A stretch of 64,000 nt of DNA from Pseudomonas siliginis (GCF_019145195.1 NZ_JAHSTW010000003.1:372001-436000); one strand, 5' to 3'. Shown: positions 47,644-56,155, numbered from the stretch's first letter. A program made the numbers and translations. The notes: generated by a model not told the origin, from the letters alone.

Positions 47644-49110
47644 ATGAACGATTTGGCTCAAGAGAACCCTATTAATAATAATGAAGCGGAGCACGTAATC
47701 AGCGGCTCTGAAGTGGCTTCAGAAGTTGAAGAGGTCGAGGGCGGAATTGAGGTTGAGATTGAGGGGCCCCCTTTGCATCTTATTGCTAGTGCTTTGAGCA
47801 GGTTTGTTCATAAGGTCCATGATATCGAAGAGTCTGCTAAAAACTGTATCCCGCAGGCGAGAAAAGCTTATATAAGACGTGCAAAAGAACTGCAAAGCAC
47901 CTTTTTGTCAGCTCAGGAGGTTCTAGATAGCGATTGCTCAGCTGAAGAGAAGTTGGTTGCTGCGCGTAATCTAAGAACAATGCTCAGACTTGCAAAAAGA
48001 TTAAGTAATGATGCGACAATAGTAACTTTGGAAAGAAGTTTATTTATTGGGTTGTTCACGTGTTTTGATAAGTTTGTTGGTGAGCTGATGGAAGGTGTTT
48101 ATTCTATTCGCTCAGACCTTTTTAAGGGGGTGGGGGCCCAATTCAGTGTTTGTGATGTATTAGAGTATCCGTCGCTTGACGAGTTTAAGTCAGCCGTTCT
48201 AGAGAAGGAAATCGAAACTGTCCGAAGAAAGAGCTATGGAGAGCAGTTTAAGGAGTTTGAAAGGAGATTTGGTTTTGAAACGTTAACAAAGTTTGACTCA
48301 TGGCCCGCGTTTATTGAAGCGTCGCAGCGTCGAAATCTGTTTACGCACTGCGACGGAGTGATCAGTCAACAGTATCTTAAAGTTTGTATAGAGGCGGGAT
48401 ATAAGCCTGCTAAAGAAGATGTTGTAGGAAGTCAGTTGGAGATCGGCGCAAAATATTTTTATCAAACCTGCCACCTTGTTATGGAGGTGGGAGTAATGTT
48501 GGGTCATACAATCTGGCGTAAAATGCTGCCGGATGAACGTAGGCAAGCTGACTCAGAATTGAACTCCTTGATATATGACTACCTTCATCTGGGGCAGTAC
48601 CATAAGGCAGCTGCGTTGTGTCGTTTTGCTCAGAAAATGCCGAAAATTTCTGAGGATTTAATGGATCGAATGTTTACATTGAATCATGCCATAGCTGTCC
48701 GACAGATGAATGGCGCAGCTGCTGCTAAAAAAATCCTGGAAAAAAAAGATTGGTCCGCAGTTATTTACGACTTCCGTCTAGCACGTGCTGTGCTCGTGGA
48801 AGATTATATATCAGCTAAAGAATATATGCTGAAGATTGGCAAGGCTGGAGAGATAGTGGTCGAAGAGGCGTATCACGATTGGCCATTATTCAAAGATTTT
48901 CGAGAAACTCCCGAATTTTTAGAAGGTTATGAAGAAGTTTTTGGATATAAATATCTTTCTAAGCTTTCGGAGATTGTTAGTGATGCTCAAGTTGTAGCAG
49001 AGCAGCAGGCGGCAGAAGAAGAACAAAAAGAAAAAGAAAAAGAAAAAGATAGTGCGCTTGAAGCGGAGCTAATTATGGATGCTGATTCCGGATTTGATGA
49101 TAAAAGCTAG
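47644..49110 (+). CDS. HEPN-motif protein, candidate phage-defence cargo
   Basis: 488 residues from ATG 47644, AAGGA 8 bases upstream. Strikingly AT-rich beside the flanking phage genes. Residues 128-155 (TLERSLFIGLFTCFDKFVGEL) and 226-245 (ASQRRNLFTHCDGVISQQYL) fit a HEPN domain; R230 and H235 give the RxxxxH motif of HEPN RNases. The C-terminal third is helical, TPR-like, ending in a highly charged EEEQKEKEKEKD tail. It points opposite to its neighbours and has its own terminator, as expected of a moron. A lysogen-encoded RNase that stops other phages is a reasonable guess. Confidence 0.85.
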   Translation: MNDLAQENPINNNEAEHVISGSEVASEVEEVEGGIEVEIEGPPLHLIASALSRFVHKVHDIEESAKNCIPQARKAYIRRAKELQSTFLSAQEVLDSDCSAEEKLVAARNLRTMLRLAKRLSNDATIVTLERSLFIGLFTCFDKFVGELMEGVYSIRSDLFKGVGAQFSVCDVLEYPSLDEFKSAVLEKEIETVRRKSYGEQFKEFERRFGFETLTKFDSWPAFIEASQRRNLFTHCDGVISQQYLKVCIEAGYKPAKEDVVGSQLEIGAKYFYQTCHLVMEVGVMLGHTIWRKMLPDERRQADSELNSLIYDYLHLGQYHKAAALCRFAQKMPKISEDLMDRMFTLNHAIAVRQMNGAAAAKKILEKKDWSAVIYDFRLARAVLVEDYISAKEYMLKIGKAGEIVVEEAYHDWPLFKDFRETPEFLEGYEEVFGYKYLSKLSEIVSDAQVVAEQQAAEEEQKEKEKEKDSALEAELIMDADSGFDDKS

Positions 49111-49140
49111 TTTTGTCGATCCTTAAATCTACTAATAATA

Positions 49141-49165
49141 AAAGCCACTTTCAAAAGTGGCTTTT
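49141..49165 (+). terminator. Intrinsic terminator of the HEPN gene
   Basis: AAAGCCACTT, TCAA loop, AAGTGGCTTTT then TATTTA, 30 bases after the stop. Confidence 0.88.
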
Positions 49166-49403
49166 ATTTAGCACTATTTTAATATTCATCGATTACATTT
49201 CTTTCATTGCAGTTGTCCTTCTGCATGCCTATTTAGGAAATATAGCTTTATCATACACAACTGGCCACGTCAAGGTTGTTTCTTGCTTCCGCTCCTAATG
49301 GAGTGCCATTCTAGGCGCCCGTAATCTCTGACACGCTGATCCTCGCCGGCTGGCGTGATCCGTAGAAGTGGGGTATTTGCGTTCGGCCCGGCATGGAGCC
49401 GGA

Positions 49404-49754
49404 TTATTCGTGAAGGTGTTCGCGCTTTCCGGTGTGTTGGTAGTGCAGGTCCTGAACCGCGAGCTGCTCCTCAATCGTAAATAGCGGGTTGCAGGGGTTG
49501 CAGTGCCCGGCGATCTTGATTGCCTGATAATCGATTGAGATCGACGGGTAATCTCGTCGGCACTGAGGGCAACTGATTCCGTCCGCATTGCAGCAGGACA
49601 TCGCCTCTTCCGGTTCGTCATGATTTTCCGCGCACACCGGGCAGACATAGAGCGTGTACACGGCCGGCATACAGCATTCGCGGGCATCGTCCTCATCGTC
49701 ATGGACCTCGCGGCACTCACCGCACCGGTACAGCTCTTTGATTTCTAATTTCAA
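49404..49754 (-). CDS. Cysteine-rich, zinc-ribbon-like prophage protein
   Basis: 116 residues with CxxC-type pairs: CGEC (11-14), CC (27-28), CPVC (38-41), CC (54-55), CPQC (62-65) and CNPC near 84-87. Several could form zinc ribbons. Acidic between them (HDDEDDARE). Role unknown; nucleic-acid or protein contact is likely. Confidence 0.75.
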   Translation of the reverse strand: MKLEIKELYRCGECREVHDDEDDARECCMPAVYTLYVCPVCAENHDEPEEAMSCCNADGISCPQCRRDYPSISIDYQAIKIAGHCNPCNPLFTIEEQLAVQDLHYQHTGKREHLHE

Positions 49755-49859
49755 GGCTGATACTCCAGTCAGGCGCCGCCCTCCGTGACCGGTGGTGGCA
49801 ATTTGGTTTTGGTTGGGGTATTACGGGTGATCGGCACCCGGCCGAGACAAGGAGCGATT

Positions 49860-50555
49860 ATGGAAAAAATTGACTTGGACGGCCTGGATCCTGATTTGGA
49901 ACCGGTTGCCGAAAAGGCGCATCGCCTGGCTCGCATGGGGATCAGCGCACTACCAGTGGTCGGTGGTCCGTTAATGGAGATATTCAACTCTGTTCTTGAA
50001 TCGCCTTTGAATAGGCGCCGAACGGAAACAATGATCCAGATAGGCGAGGTGATAAACGATCTGATCGAAAAACACGTATTGACTGAGGAAGATCTGCAGG
50101 ACAACGAGGCCTTTATCAGTACGGTTTCTGAGGTGTGCGCCATTTCGCTGCGCAACCACCAATCTGAAAAACTTGAAGCATTACGCAACGCGGTAAAAAA
50201 CTCTGCCCTGCCCAGTTGTCCGTCTGATGATCACCGTCAGATGTTCCTGAATTTCGTTGACGTGTGTACCGTTACCCATATCAAAATTTTGCACGTTTTC
50301 GATGATCCACAAGAGTGGATTAGCTCTCGAAATATGACGCCGCCTGGCTGGAGCATGGGTGCGATTTCCAGCGTATTGGAGTTCGCATTACCCGAATTGA
50401 AAGGTCATGCCGAAACTTACACCATTATCTGGAAAGATCTATTCCAGCGAGGATTGCTCACGACCGATGGTCTCAACACGACCATGAGTAGGGACGGTAT
50501 GATCGCTGGAAGAACAACCAAACTCGGGGCGGAGCTCATCAAATTTTTGAGCTAG
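49860..50555 (+). CDS. Unrecognised cargo protein
   Basis: 231 residues from ATG 49860, preceded by AAGGAGCGATT, a near-perfect ribosome site; an upstream GTG extension is open but has no such site. The N-terminal 100 residues are helical (EKAHRLARMGISALPVVGGPLMEIFN; LRNHQSEKLEALRNAV), the rest is mixed. It points against its phage neighbours and its end overlaps the next convergent gene by 17 bases. Proteins with this EKLEALRNAV region occur as isolated cargo in islands and prophages; I know no function. Confidence 0.8.
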   Translation: MEKIDLDGLDPDLEPVAEKAHRLARMGISALPVVGGPLMEIFNSVLESPLNRRRTETMIQIGEVINDLIEKHVLTEEDLQDNEAFISTVSEVCAISLRNHQSEKLEALRNAVKNSALPSCPSDDHRQMFLNFVDVCTVTHIKILHVFDDPQEWISSRNMTPPGWSMGAISSVLEFALPELKGHAETYTIIWKDLFQRGLLTTDGLNTTMSRDGMIAGRTTKLGAELIKFLS

Positions 50556-50868
50556 CGGCACAGTCTCCCGAGTGCCGAAGTTCTTGTTGTCGATAAGCCA
50601 GCTTCAATTTCCGCGACACGTTTTCTGGAATGACGTATTCGTGTCGCGGCGGGGTGAGCAGGGGAAGGGCACCGCGCGGGCCGAGGCCGTGCAGGTTGTG
50701 AATCATCAGCGTGATTGCCTCGCCCTGTTCCTCGATCCCGCTCCAAACCATCAGGTCAGCAAGTGCTTGGCGCGTACCGGGCAGGCAGTGCAGCCTGATT
50801 TCCTCTTCGCCGCGCTCCTTCCTCTTCGCCGCGGCTTTCGCTGAGCGATCTGCATTGCTCTTGGCCAT
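50539..50868 (-). CDS. Hypothetical prophage protein
   Basis: 109 residues. A basic start (MAKSNADRSAKAAAKRKERG) precedes a possible ribbon-helix-helix-like region (RQALADLMVWSGIEEQGEAITLMIHNL) and a conserved-looking PRHEYVIPENVSRKL segment. Typical of Pseudomonas prophages. DNA binding is possible. Confidence 0.75.
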   Translation of the reverse strand: MAKSNADRSAKAAAKRKERGEEEIRLHCLPGTRQALADLMVWSGIEEQGEAITLMIHNLHGLGPRGALPLLTPPRHEYVIPENVSRKLKLAYRQQELRHSGDCAASSKI

Positions 50869-50943
50869 GGCCTACCTCTTCAATTCCGCTGGCCGGCAAG
50901 TCCAGCCAGGTCTGTCGTTTGCGTTGTTGGGTGCGAAAACGTC

Positions 50944-51406
50944 TCACGCTGCTACCTTCACCTGATGCCAGGCGCGGGCGGCGTAGAACAGCTTCGCGGC
51001 TTGGGCTTCGTCCATCGAGATCTGGTCGGGAATGGCAATCCAGCCTGACGCAACCAGATGGTTCGGGTTCGCGCTGTTGCGCAGATCCAGGTAGTAATGC
51101 TCGATCGCAACAGTCAGGCGCTCGACCGTAGATGCCCTCGGGCGAGATCTCCACCGACTTGATGTACTCGGCGCCGCGCTCGTCTCGACACATGGCGGCG
51201 ATGTAGATCGTCCAGCGGTAGGAGAAATCAAATATCGCGTTGGCGATCGCCAGACTGCGGATCTGCTTGCAGCTCTTCCAGTTCGCCATGATCTGGCTGC
51301 CGCTGGGATCGATGTTCACCACCGCGACGTGGTTGGTGCGCAGCAGCGCCCGGCAGCTGCGCTCAGCCCGGGCGAACCCGTTGTTGGGTTTGCGTTTCGA
51401 CTTCAT
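50944..51406 (-). pseudogene. Prophage gene with an apparent frameshift
   Basis: The first frame, from MKSKRKPNNG at 51406, reads well to SVEISPEGIY; the sense then passes near 51115-51135 into the next frame, which reads ERLTVAIEHYYLDLRNSAN and on to WHQVKVAA, stop at 50944. Combined length is 3n+1. The original frame goes on as Arg/Ser-rich nonsense. Function unknown. A one-base indel or sequencing error is likely. Confidence 0.62.
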
Positions 51407-51645
51407 ATCGAGTCCGCCATTTTGCGCAGCGCTTTGCGTTCGGCCGCCGATATCGGCTTCGGCCGGCGCTTGAGGACCGTTTCAGGGTCTATTTTCTTCG
51501 AGCGGGGCGGTGGCAGCGGATTGCGTGGCGGGCTTTTCAGTTGGTCGATCCGCCCGCCGGCGGCCAGGTACTGCGCGATTCGCTCAGCGATCGATTCGGC
51601 GTCCGGCCGGTGCTGCTCGACGAGGTTGAGGTGGTTGCTGATCAT
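51403..51645 (-). CDS. Hypothetical prophage protein
   Basis: 80 residues, Pro/Lys-rich (RNPLPPPRSKKIDPETVLKRRPK). Start and stop overlap both neighbours by 4 bases (ATGA), so it is translated with them. Confidence 0.72.
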   Translation of the reverse strand: MISNHLNLVEQHRPDAESIAERIAQYLAAGGRIDQLKSPPRNPLPPPRSKKIDPETVLKRRPKPISAAERKALRKMADSI

Positions 51646-53264
51646 GCTGCCACCTTTACCAGCCTCACGCCGGCCATGCTGAATTTGTTGCCCTGATCGG
51701 CGACCAGTGCGTCGAGGTGTTCCCAGCTCACGGTCAGCACCGAGATAGGCGCTTGGCCGTAGGCAACTGCTTTGATCAGCTCTTCCAGATCGAACACTTC
51801 GGCCTGCAGGTTCGCCGGCGCCGCAGTTGCTGCTGCTGGCTTCGAGGCAGACTGAACAGGCGAGGCTGCTTTTACAGGTGCTGAACTGGTGACTGGTGCA
51901 GGCTCAACAGGGGCCTTGGCTTTCGCCTCAGCTTCAATCCGTTGCAGCTCCTGCTGTCGGATCTGCTCGCGCTGCGCCTCGGCTTTTTGCTCTTCAGCCT
52001 TCTGGTGCTCAGAGATTCGCACCTTGATCAGCGCGACCAGGTCGTCGTTGGCCTTCAGAACAAGCTGTTGGATGTCGTTGAACAAGAATGCATGGTCGGG
52101 CGCGAGCTCGGCCAAGCTGGTCAAATTCAAGCGAATTGCATCTGCTGACTGGCTCGCGGCGATTTTTGCTCGAGCCAGCTCGGTACCGACGGCGTCCTGC
52201 AGACTGGCAATGGTGCGTTTGTTCTTCATCGCGCCGGCGAAGTCGGTAGCAACCGCTGGCAGCGTTACCCGGCCCAGTGTTTTATTGATGGCCGCCACGT
52301 GATCCGCCAGCGCCTGCTCAGCCTTCTGCTTGATGCTGGTCTTCACCAGCAGCTCTTGAGCCTTAACGAGCTTGTCGACCTTCAAGCGCGTCTCTCGAGC
52401 ATGTGCGCTGATTCGATCAAGAGACGAGAAAAGCTCGTCAATGCTTTGGGTTTGGGAGAGCGCTTGTTTCTTCGCTACCGCAACCGCTTCCTCGACATCG
52501 CCGCACCACTTGACCGCCTTCTTGGCGTCGGCAAAGTCTTGGTCGGTCTGCAGCGTGGTTTTCACAGAGTCGATGACAGCGAGAGCCGAATCCTCGAACA
52601 CCTTGAGGTTGCTCGCGGTGACCATGCCGGTCAGTTCGATGCGTAGCGCTGGCAGCTCGTCCGGGGCCTTGCCGACGATAATCGACGGCGCCTCGGCCAT
52701 TTCGAAGATGGCCAGGTCGGCCTCGAACTGTTTCCAGCCTTCGACCAACTGCGCGGCGCGGCCGGCGACAGGTCGGTATTCCATGTGCACAAAGTTTTCG
52801 GTGGTGCCGTCGGAGCAAACGAAAATCACGCGCTCGGCGCCGCTCACCAGCAGTTGCTGCTCAAGCTGCCAGTAGTAATGAGGATCCAGTTCGCCGGCCT
52901 TCACCTGGGCGACCAATGATTCGTTCCAAAGCTTGTGCTCGAAAAGGGTCTCTCCCAGCATCGTCGCGCCATCCATGGAAGCGAGCAGATTGCCTTCGGT
53001 GCCTACGACTGGATACAGCTCCTCGCCGATCATGACTTCAACCAGTGGCCGGGCAAGCGCTTCAGTTGCATGGCCTTTGTCGAAGATGTACTGCTGCGCC
53101 TGAGTGACGTCCGGCGTAATGCCGGTTTTCTTCATGGTCAGCAGGTCGGTGCGGGTCTGGTACTTCGAAGCACCCATCATTGCGGGTGCCTCGGAGGCGG
53201 TGAAATGCTGAGCGCGCAATGCGTGCCACTCGGCGGAGCCTTGAGCTACGTTGTGAATTTTCAT
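51642..53264 (-). CDS. YqaJ/lambda-exonuclease family recombination nuclease
   Basis: 540 residues. The N-terminal 200 residues are a YqaJ-type nuclease (QGSAEWHALRAQHFTASEAPAMMG; LASMDGATM; LFEHKLWNE giving the D...E-x-K site; YYWQLEQQLLVSG). The rest holds long coiled-coil helices, a K/A/E-rich stretch (QKAEAQREQIRQQELQR) and a Pro/Ala linker before a short C-terminal domain. Works as the 5'-3' exonuclease partner of the Bet protein, whose gene precedes it and overlaps by 4 bases. The long helical extension is unusual for a minimal phage exonuclease. Confidence 0.9.
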   Translation of the reverse strand: MKIHNVAQGSAEWHALRAQHFTASEAPAMMGASKYQTRTDLLTMKKTGITPDVTQAQQYIFDKGHATEALARPLVEVMIGEELYPVVGTEGNLLASMDGATMLGETLFEHKLWNESLVAQVKAGELDPHYYWQLEQQLLVSGAERVIFVCSDGTTENFVHMEYRPVAGRAAQLVEGWKQFEADLAIFEMAEAPSIIVGKAPDELPALRIELTGMVTASNLKVFEDSALAVIDSVKTTLQTDQDFADAKKAVKWCGDVEEAVAVAKKQALSQTQSIDELFSSLDRISAHARETRLKVDKLVKAQELLVKTSIKQKAEQALADHVAAINKTLGRVTLPAVATDFAGAMKNKRTIASLQDAVGTELARAKIAASQSADAIRLNLTSLAELAPDHAFLFNDIQQLVLKANDDLVALIKVRISEHQKAEEQKAEAQREQIRQQELQRIEAEAKAKAPVEPAPVTSSAPVKAASPVQSASKPAAATAAPANLQAEVFDLEELIKAVAYGQAPISVLTVSWEHLDALVADQGNKFSMAGVRLVKVAA

Positions 53265-54100
53265 GCTGCGTCTCCGTCGATGGCTTGGAGGTTCTGGATT
53301 TTTTCGATCTGGTCCGGGCTTAGCGTGTATTTGCTGCTGATGGTCGCGATCAGGTGTTCTGGGCTGGTGCGGTTGGCATCAACCAGTGGCTGCCATTTGG
53401 CGATGTTCTCTTTCAGAAGATCATCGGAGTAGGGCGGAAGAGCGTCGGGCTCAGGCTCTTGCTGCCTCTGCGGACTCACGTCGCGCGGCGCCTCTTCGAA
53501 TGTTTTGCCTTCCATCTCGTCGGCCGTTGGCGCTGATCCGACCTCAGGGAATGCCTTGCGCAGCGCTTGAGCCTCGGCGCACTTGGCGAGCTGGGCGAAG
53601 GCGCGGCGCTTCCACATTGTGTTCGGGGCAATCGTGTCCTTGCCGGCCGTTGCGTAGTTCTCAAGCCAGCGCTCGTTCGCGGTGAACTCGGCAACGAGGC
53701 CGTTCGACATTTGGCGCTTGACGGTCACCCGGCACCACTCTGGATAGGTGACGTCCACGCCGCCCAGCTTTGCGGTGATTGGCGGCCCGTATTCAGGATC
53801 GCTGATCCCTGCGTACTGCCCAGTGCGCGCGGCCTGAATGCGATAGAGACCAATGCCGGGCATTACCGTGTCCTGCATCTTTTTCGCTTTGGTGTTCCAG
53901 ATCGGCACGATGTGCACAGGCTTCAGCATTGGGTCCAGATGCGCGGCTTGGCAGTAAGCCAACACCATCACCACCGAATTTTTCTCTGCGCCCGGGTAGA
54001 GGCTGTTGCTCAGCACTTCAACAAGTGCCGCCTCAGACATCGCAGGCAATTGGTCTTCCTGCTTCATTACTGCGCTCACGGGAAATCCTTGCCGCGACAT
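53261..54100 (-). CDS. bet: Phage recombination protein Bet (RecT/Redbeta type annealase)
   Basis: 279 residues. AYCQAAHLDPMLKPVHIVP, then MPGIGLYRIQAARTGQYAG and WKRRAFAQLAKCAEAQALRKAFPE are the marks of the Bet/RecT family of single-strand annealing proteins. Residues after 200 form a Pro/Gln-rich linker and a small C-terminal domain. Pairs with the exonuclease encoded next. Confidence 0.93.
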   Translation of the reverse strand: MSRQGFPVSAVMKQEDQLPAMSEAALVEVLSNSLYPGAEKNSVVMVLAYCQAAHLDPMLKPVHIVPIWNTKAKKMQDTVMPGIGLYRIQAARTGQYAGISDPEYGPPITAKLGGVDVTYPEWCRVTVKRQMSNGLVAEFTANERWLENYATAGKDTIAPNTMWKRRAFAQLAKCAEAQALRKAFPEVGSAPTADEMEGKTFEEAPRDVSPQRQQEPEPDALPPYSDDLLKENIAKWQPLVDANRTSPEHLIATISSKYTLSPDQIEKIQNLQAIDGDAA

Positions 54101-54122
54101 GCGCAGCGATTGAATGCTTGGG

Positions 54123-54239
54123 TTATTGAGTGATGCGATCGGCGAGGGCGCTGAGCAGCATCAGGAAGGTGAACATGCCGATAGCGGAGAACGATCCGCG
54201 CCGAATGAGGATGCGGCGGGCCATCTGCCGGCTGGTCAT
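54123..54239 (-). CDS. Small prophage membrane-type ORF
   Basis: 38 residues from MTSRQMARRI, one hydrophobic segment (IGMFTFLMLLSALA). ATG overlaps the stop of the previous tiny ORF by ATGA. Confidence 0.5.
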   Translation of the reverse strand: MTSRQMARRILIRRGSFSAIGMFTFLMLLSALADRITQ

Positions 54240-54361
54240 CGGAACACGTGATAGGTGGTGGAGCGCGGAACCTGGCAAGTGCCCGAGCCGTCTTTCACGA
54301 TGCCGTAGGCGCCGGCACCGGCAATCAAGATCACAACGAGAAACCAGTACAAGAGATTCAT
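54236..54361 (-). CDS. Small prophage membrane-type ORF
   Basis: 41 residues, MNLLYWFLVVILIAGAGAYG then a short polar tail. A single N-terminal membrane segment. ATGA overlaps at both ends with its neighbours. Confidence 0.5.
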   Translation of the reverse strand: MNLLYWFLVVILIAGAGAYGIVKDGSGTCQVPRSTTYHVFR

Positions 54362-54552
54362 GGCCGAGCCCTCACCGCGATGCGTCCGCCTTTCATTGTC
54401 ACCGACAGGCGCTGCGGGAGGCTGTCGACCAGATCCTCGCGCTTGCGACCGATCACTTCGTTGAAGGGCAGGCCGAAGCCGAGGATCGCGATGCGGCGCT
54501 CGATATCGTCGAACTGCTCATCGACCAGCGATTTCACCAAAGGGGTTGTCAT
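54358..54552 (-). CDS. Hypothetical prophage protein
   Basis: 64 residues, helical (TPLVKSLVDEQFDDIERRIAIL). Overlaps both neighbours by 4 bases. Unknown function. Confidence 0.68.
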   Translation of the reverse strand: MTTPLVKSLVDEQFDDIERRIAILGFGLPFNEVIGRKREDLVDSLPQRLSVTMKGGRIAVRARP

Positions 54553-54782
54553 GCTGCAGCTCCTTGCGAGGCGGTGGCGTTGTAGGTGGCGTAGATCTGG
54601 TCGATGCGAGCGCGGTAGTGACGGTGCTCGCTGTCGTCGATGGCACGAAGCATGAAGGCCAGGGTGATGCAGGATGTCGCGGCGGCGCTGGCGTTGGGCT
54701 TGCCGAGGTCGCGGATCATGTTGCTGATCTCGCCTTCGATCCAGGTCACCGCTGTTTGATGGTCACGCTGCTGGATGTTCAT
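54549..54782 (-). CDS. Hypothetical prophage protein
   Basis: 77 residues, helical (TAVTWIEGEISNMIRDL; RARIDQIYATYNATAS). Overlaps both neighbours by 4 bases. Unknown function. Confidence 0.68.
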   Translation of the reverse strand: MNIQQRDHQTAVTWIEGEISNMIRDLGKPNASAAATSCITLAFMLRAIDDSEHRHYRARIDQIYATYNATASQGAAA

Positions 54783-55015
54783 TTGAGCCCCCAGAATTCG
54801 CCGTAGGCGACCACCGCTGCCGCGACTCGCTTGGCCCGCGCCTTGCGGTCGACGAGCTCTTGAGCTGCCATCAGCGCCTGACGCTGTGTGAGTTTTTGCG
54901 CCACGGCTTCGTAGTCGTGGAAGTCTTCAACCTGCGGCGCTTTCGGGCGCCCCCAGTCGTCGTAGCGCCTATCCCACTCTCGGGCCTGCGCACTGTCTGC
55001 ATAGCTGGTTGCCAT
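54779..55015 (-). CDS. Hypothetical prophage protein
   Basis: 78 residues from MATSYADSAQ (the frame is open further upstream). Charged helices with EWDRRYDDWGRPKAP and LVDRKARAKRVAAAVVAY. First of a chain of small genes leading into bet and the exonuclease. Confidence 0.65.
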   Translation of the reverse strand: MATSYADSAQAREWDRRYDDWGRPKAPQVEDFHDYEAVAQKLTQRQALMAAQELVDRKARAKRVAAAVVAYGEFWGLK

Positions 55016-55422
55016 GGTCGCCTCCGTGGTGGCGGGTGTTGATCCAACAAAACTCGGATGCACTCATCCGCTCCGCTGGTTGCCGTTGGGCGCGGAGGGG
55101 AGTGCATTCGGGATTGGTCGGAGGGAGGGTGGCCCGGTCTCGCTGCTGGCGACAGACCGGGTTTGCAGCGTCAAGTTGTCTTCGTGCGCTGGGGTGGCCT
55201 ACCTCATTCGGCCGATGCGCGGTGACATCGACGGCCTACTGTCCGCTGCCTGTTCATGGAGTCTCGAGCGAATACTGCAGGCTTTCTTCGCTACCCAAGT
55301 TGAAGCATTCGTCTATTTCATGGTGGTCATCCTCCAATGCGCGCCGTTGGCATCTTGGCGGGCGCTCGCCGGTCTCTGGTGTTACTGCATGCAGGTGGGC
55401 GGTTATAGGCCGCAGCTTCGTC
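55016..55422. other. Gene-free stretch in the leftward early region
   Basis: Plus-strand frames here are open but overlap each other and read as Arg/Trp/Ser-rich nonsense. I find no supported gene. It leads into a long inverted repeat. Confidence 0.4.
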
Positions 55423-55541
55423 CGCATCGGGGTGTGATCTGGCCGGGGCTCACCCGGCATTCGGCGGAAGGGGTGGCCCTATAGGCAACCGGTTGGCACA
55501 TCCGCTGCCCGAGGCTTAGCTTCAGATCACACCCCGATGCG
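55423..55541. repeat. 19-bp perfect inverted repeat, arms 81 bases apart
   Basis: CGCATCGGGGTGTGATCTG at 55423-55441 and its exact complement at 55523-55541. The intervening 81 bases contain GGTTGGC, CCCTATAGG and other short dyads but no gene. Could be a structured RNA, a processing site or the ends of a lost small element. Confidence 0.7.
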
Positions 55542-55593
55542 CTCTCATAGAGAGGATCGGGCAGTTAACGACAGGCTGTCGTGGCGCTGGTCG

Positions 55594-55770
55594 TCACGCG
55601 TCGTAAGGCGGCTTCTCGCCGATGCGCTTCAACTTTTCTTGCTGGAACGCCTCCGCGATATCGAAGGCCTTGCTTGGGATGAGTTCTGGTGACACACCGC
55701 CGAAGGACACAAGTCCAATCATTGCTGCAAGTGCGTAGCTTTCGATTTCTTCATGTTCATTGCGCGTCAT
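55594..55770 (-). CDS. Hypothetical prophage protein
   Basis: 58 residues from MTRNEHEEIE, with GGAGAATCACG just upstream. Mixed helix (SYALAAMIGLVSFGG; FDIAEAFQQEKLKRIGE). Unknown. Confidence 0.6.
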   Translation of the reverse strand: MTRNEHEEIESYALAAMIGLVSFGGVSPELIPSKAFDIAEAFQQEKLKRIGEKPPYDA

Positions 55771-55856
55771 CGTGATTCTCCGGTTGTTTTCCCAATGCAC
55801 CCGTCACCAGGTGCATCAGTGAAAAATTCCGTGTTACTCCGCACCCGCTTACCAGG

Positions 55857-55972
55857 TCATTCACTCAGTTCGGTCAACACCTCGTCCGCCGTCGCAGTGG
55901 GCTGCGCGTGGGCAGGCTTTCGGGCCTGTCGGATCGCCGGTCGCCGGTAGAGGCAAGTACGGTTTTGTTCAT
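55857..55972 (-). pseudogene. Small prophage ORF, possibly frameshifted
   Basis: GGGAGG precedes ATG 55972 (MNKTVLA...), but after five codons the more protein-like sequence is in another frame: CLYRRPAIRQARKPA and then ADEVLTELSE, stop at 55857. The span is 3n+2 bases. The in-frame reading from the ATG is a 32-residue Arg/Ser-rich peptide. Call is tentative. Confidence 0.35.
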
Positions 55973-56113
55973 CGGTTTACTGACCTCCCACCGATGGAGC
56001 CGGGAGTGACCTAACCGGACTGGCCGGGTAGTCGTTCATGGCATTGGTTGTTAAAGAGCGGCGGGTCTGTTGAGGCCCTTCGCAGTGGCTGTGCGTCGCT
56101 GCGATGGGTGTAA

Positions 56114-56155
56114 GTTAACCGGCGGTTTCTTTGTCGTCAATACCGGCGGTTAATT
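56114..56155 (+). promoter_or_regulatory. Leftward-side repressor operators and promoter of the DUF1654 gene
   Basis: TTAACCGGCGGTTT at 56115 and ATACCGGCGGTTAATT at 56140 share the TTAACCG-x-CGGTTAA motif found at the repressor-cro region. The second overlaps a -35 (TTTACT, 56154-56159) placed 16 bases before a TATGCT -10 at 56176-56181. Confidence 0.75.

Noticed and set aside
49113..49298. 61-codon ORF after the HEPN gene
   Set aside because: It reads through the terminator hairpin at 49141-49165 and has no ribosome site; its hydrophobic stretch reflects AT-rich spacer.
55009..55484. Overlapping plus-strand ORFs of 142 and 156 codons
   Set aside because: Two frames open together with Arg/Trp/Ser-rich content, antisense to the start of the leftward early genes; no ribosome site or domain.
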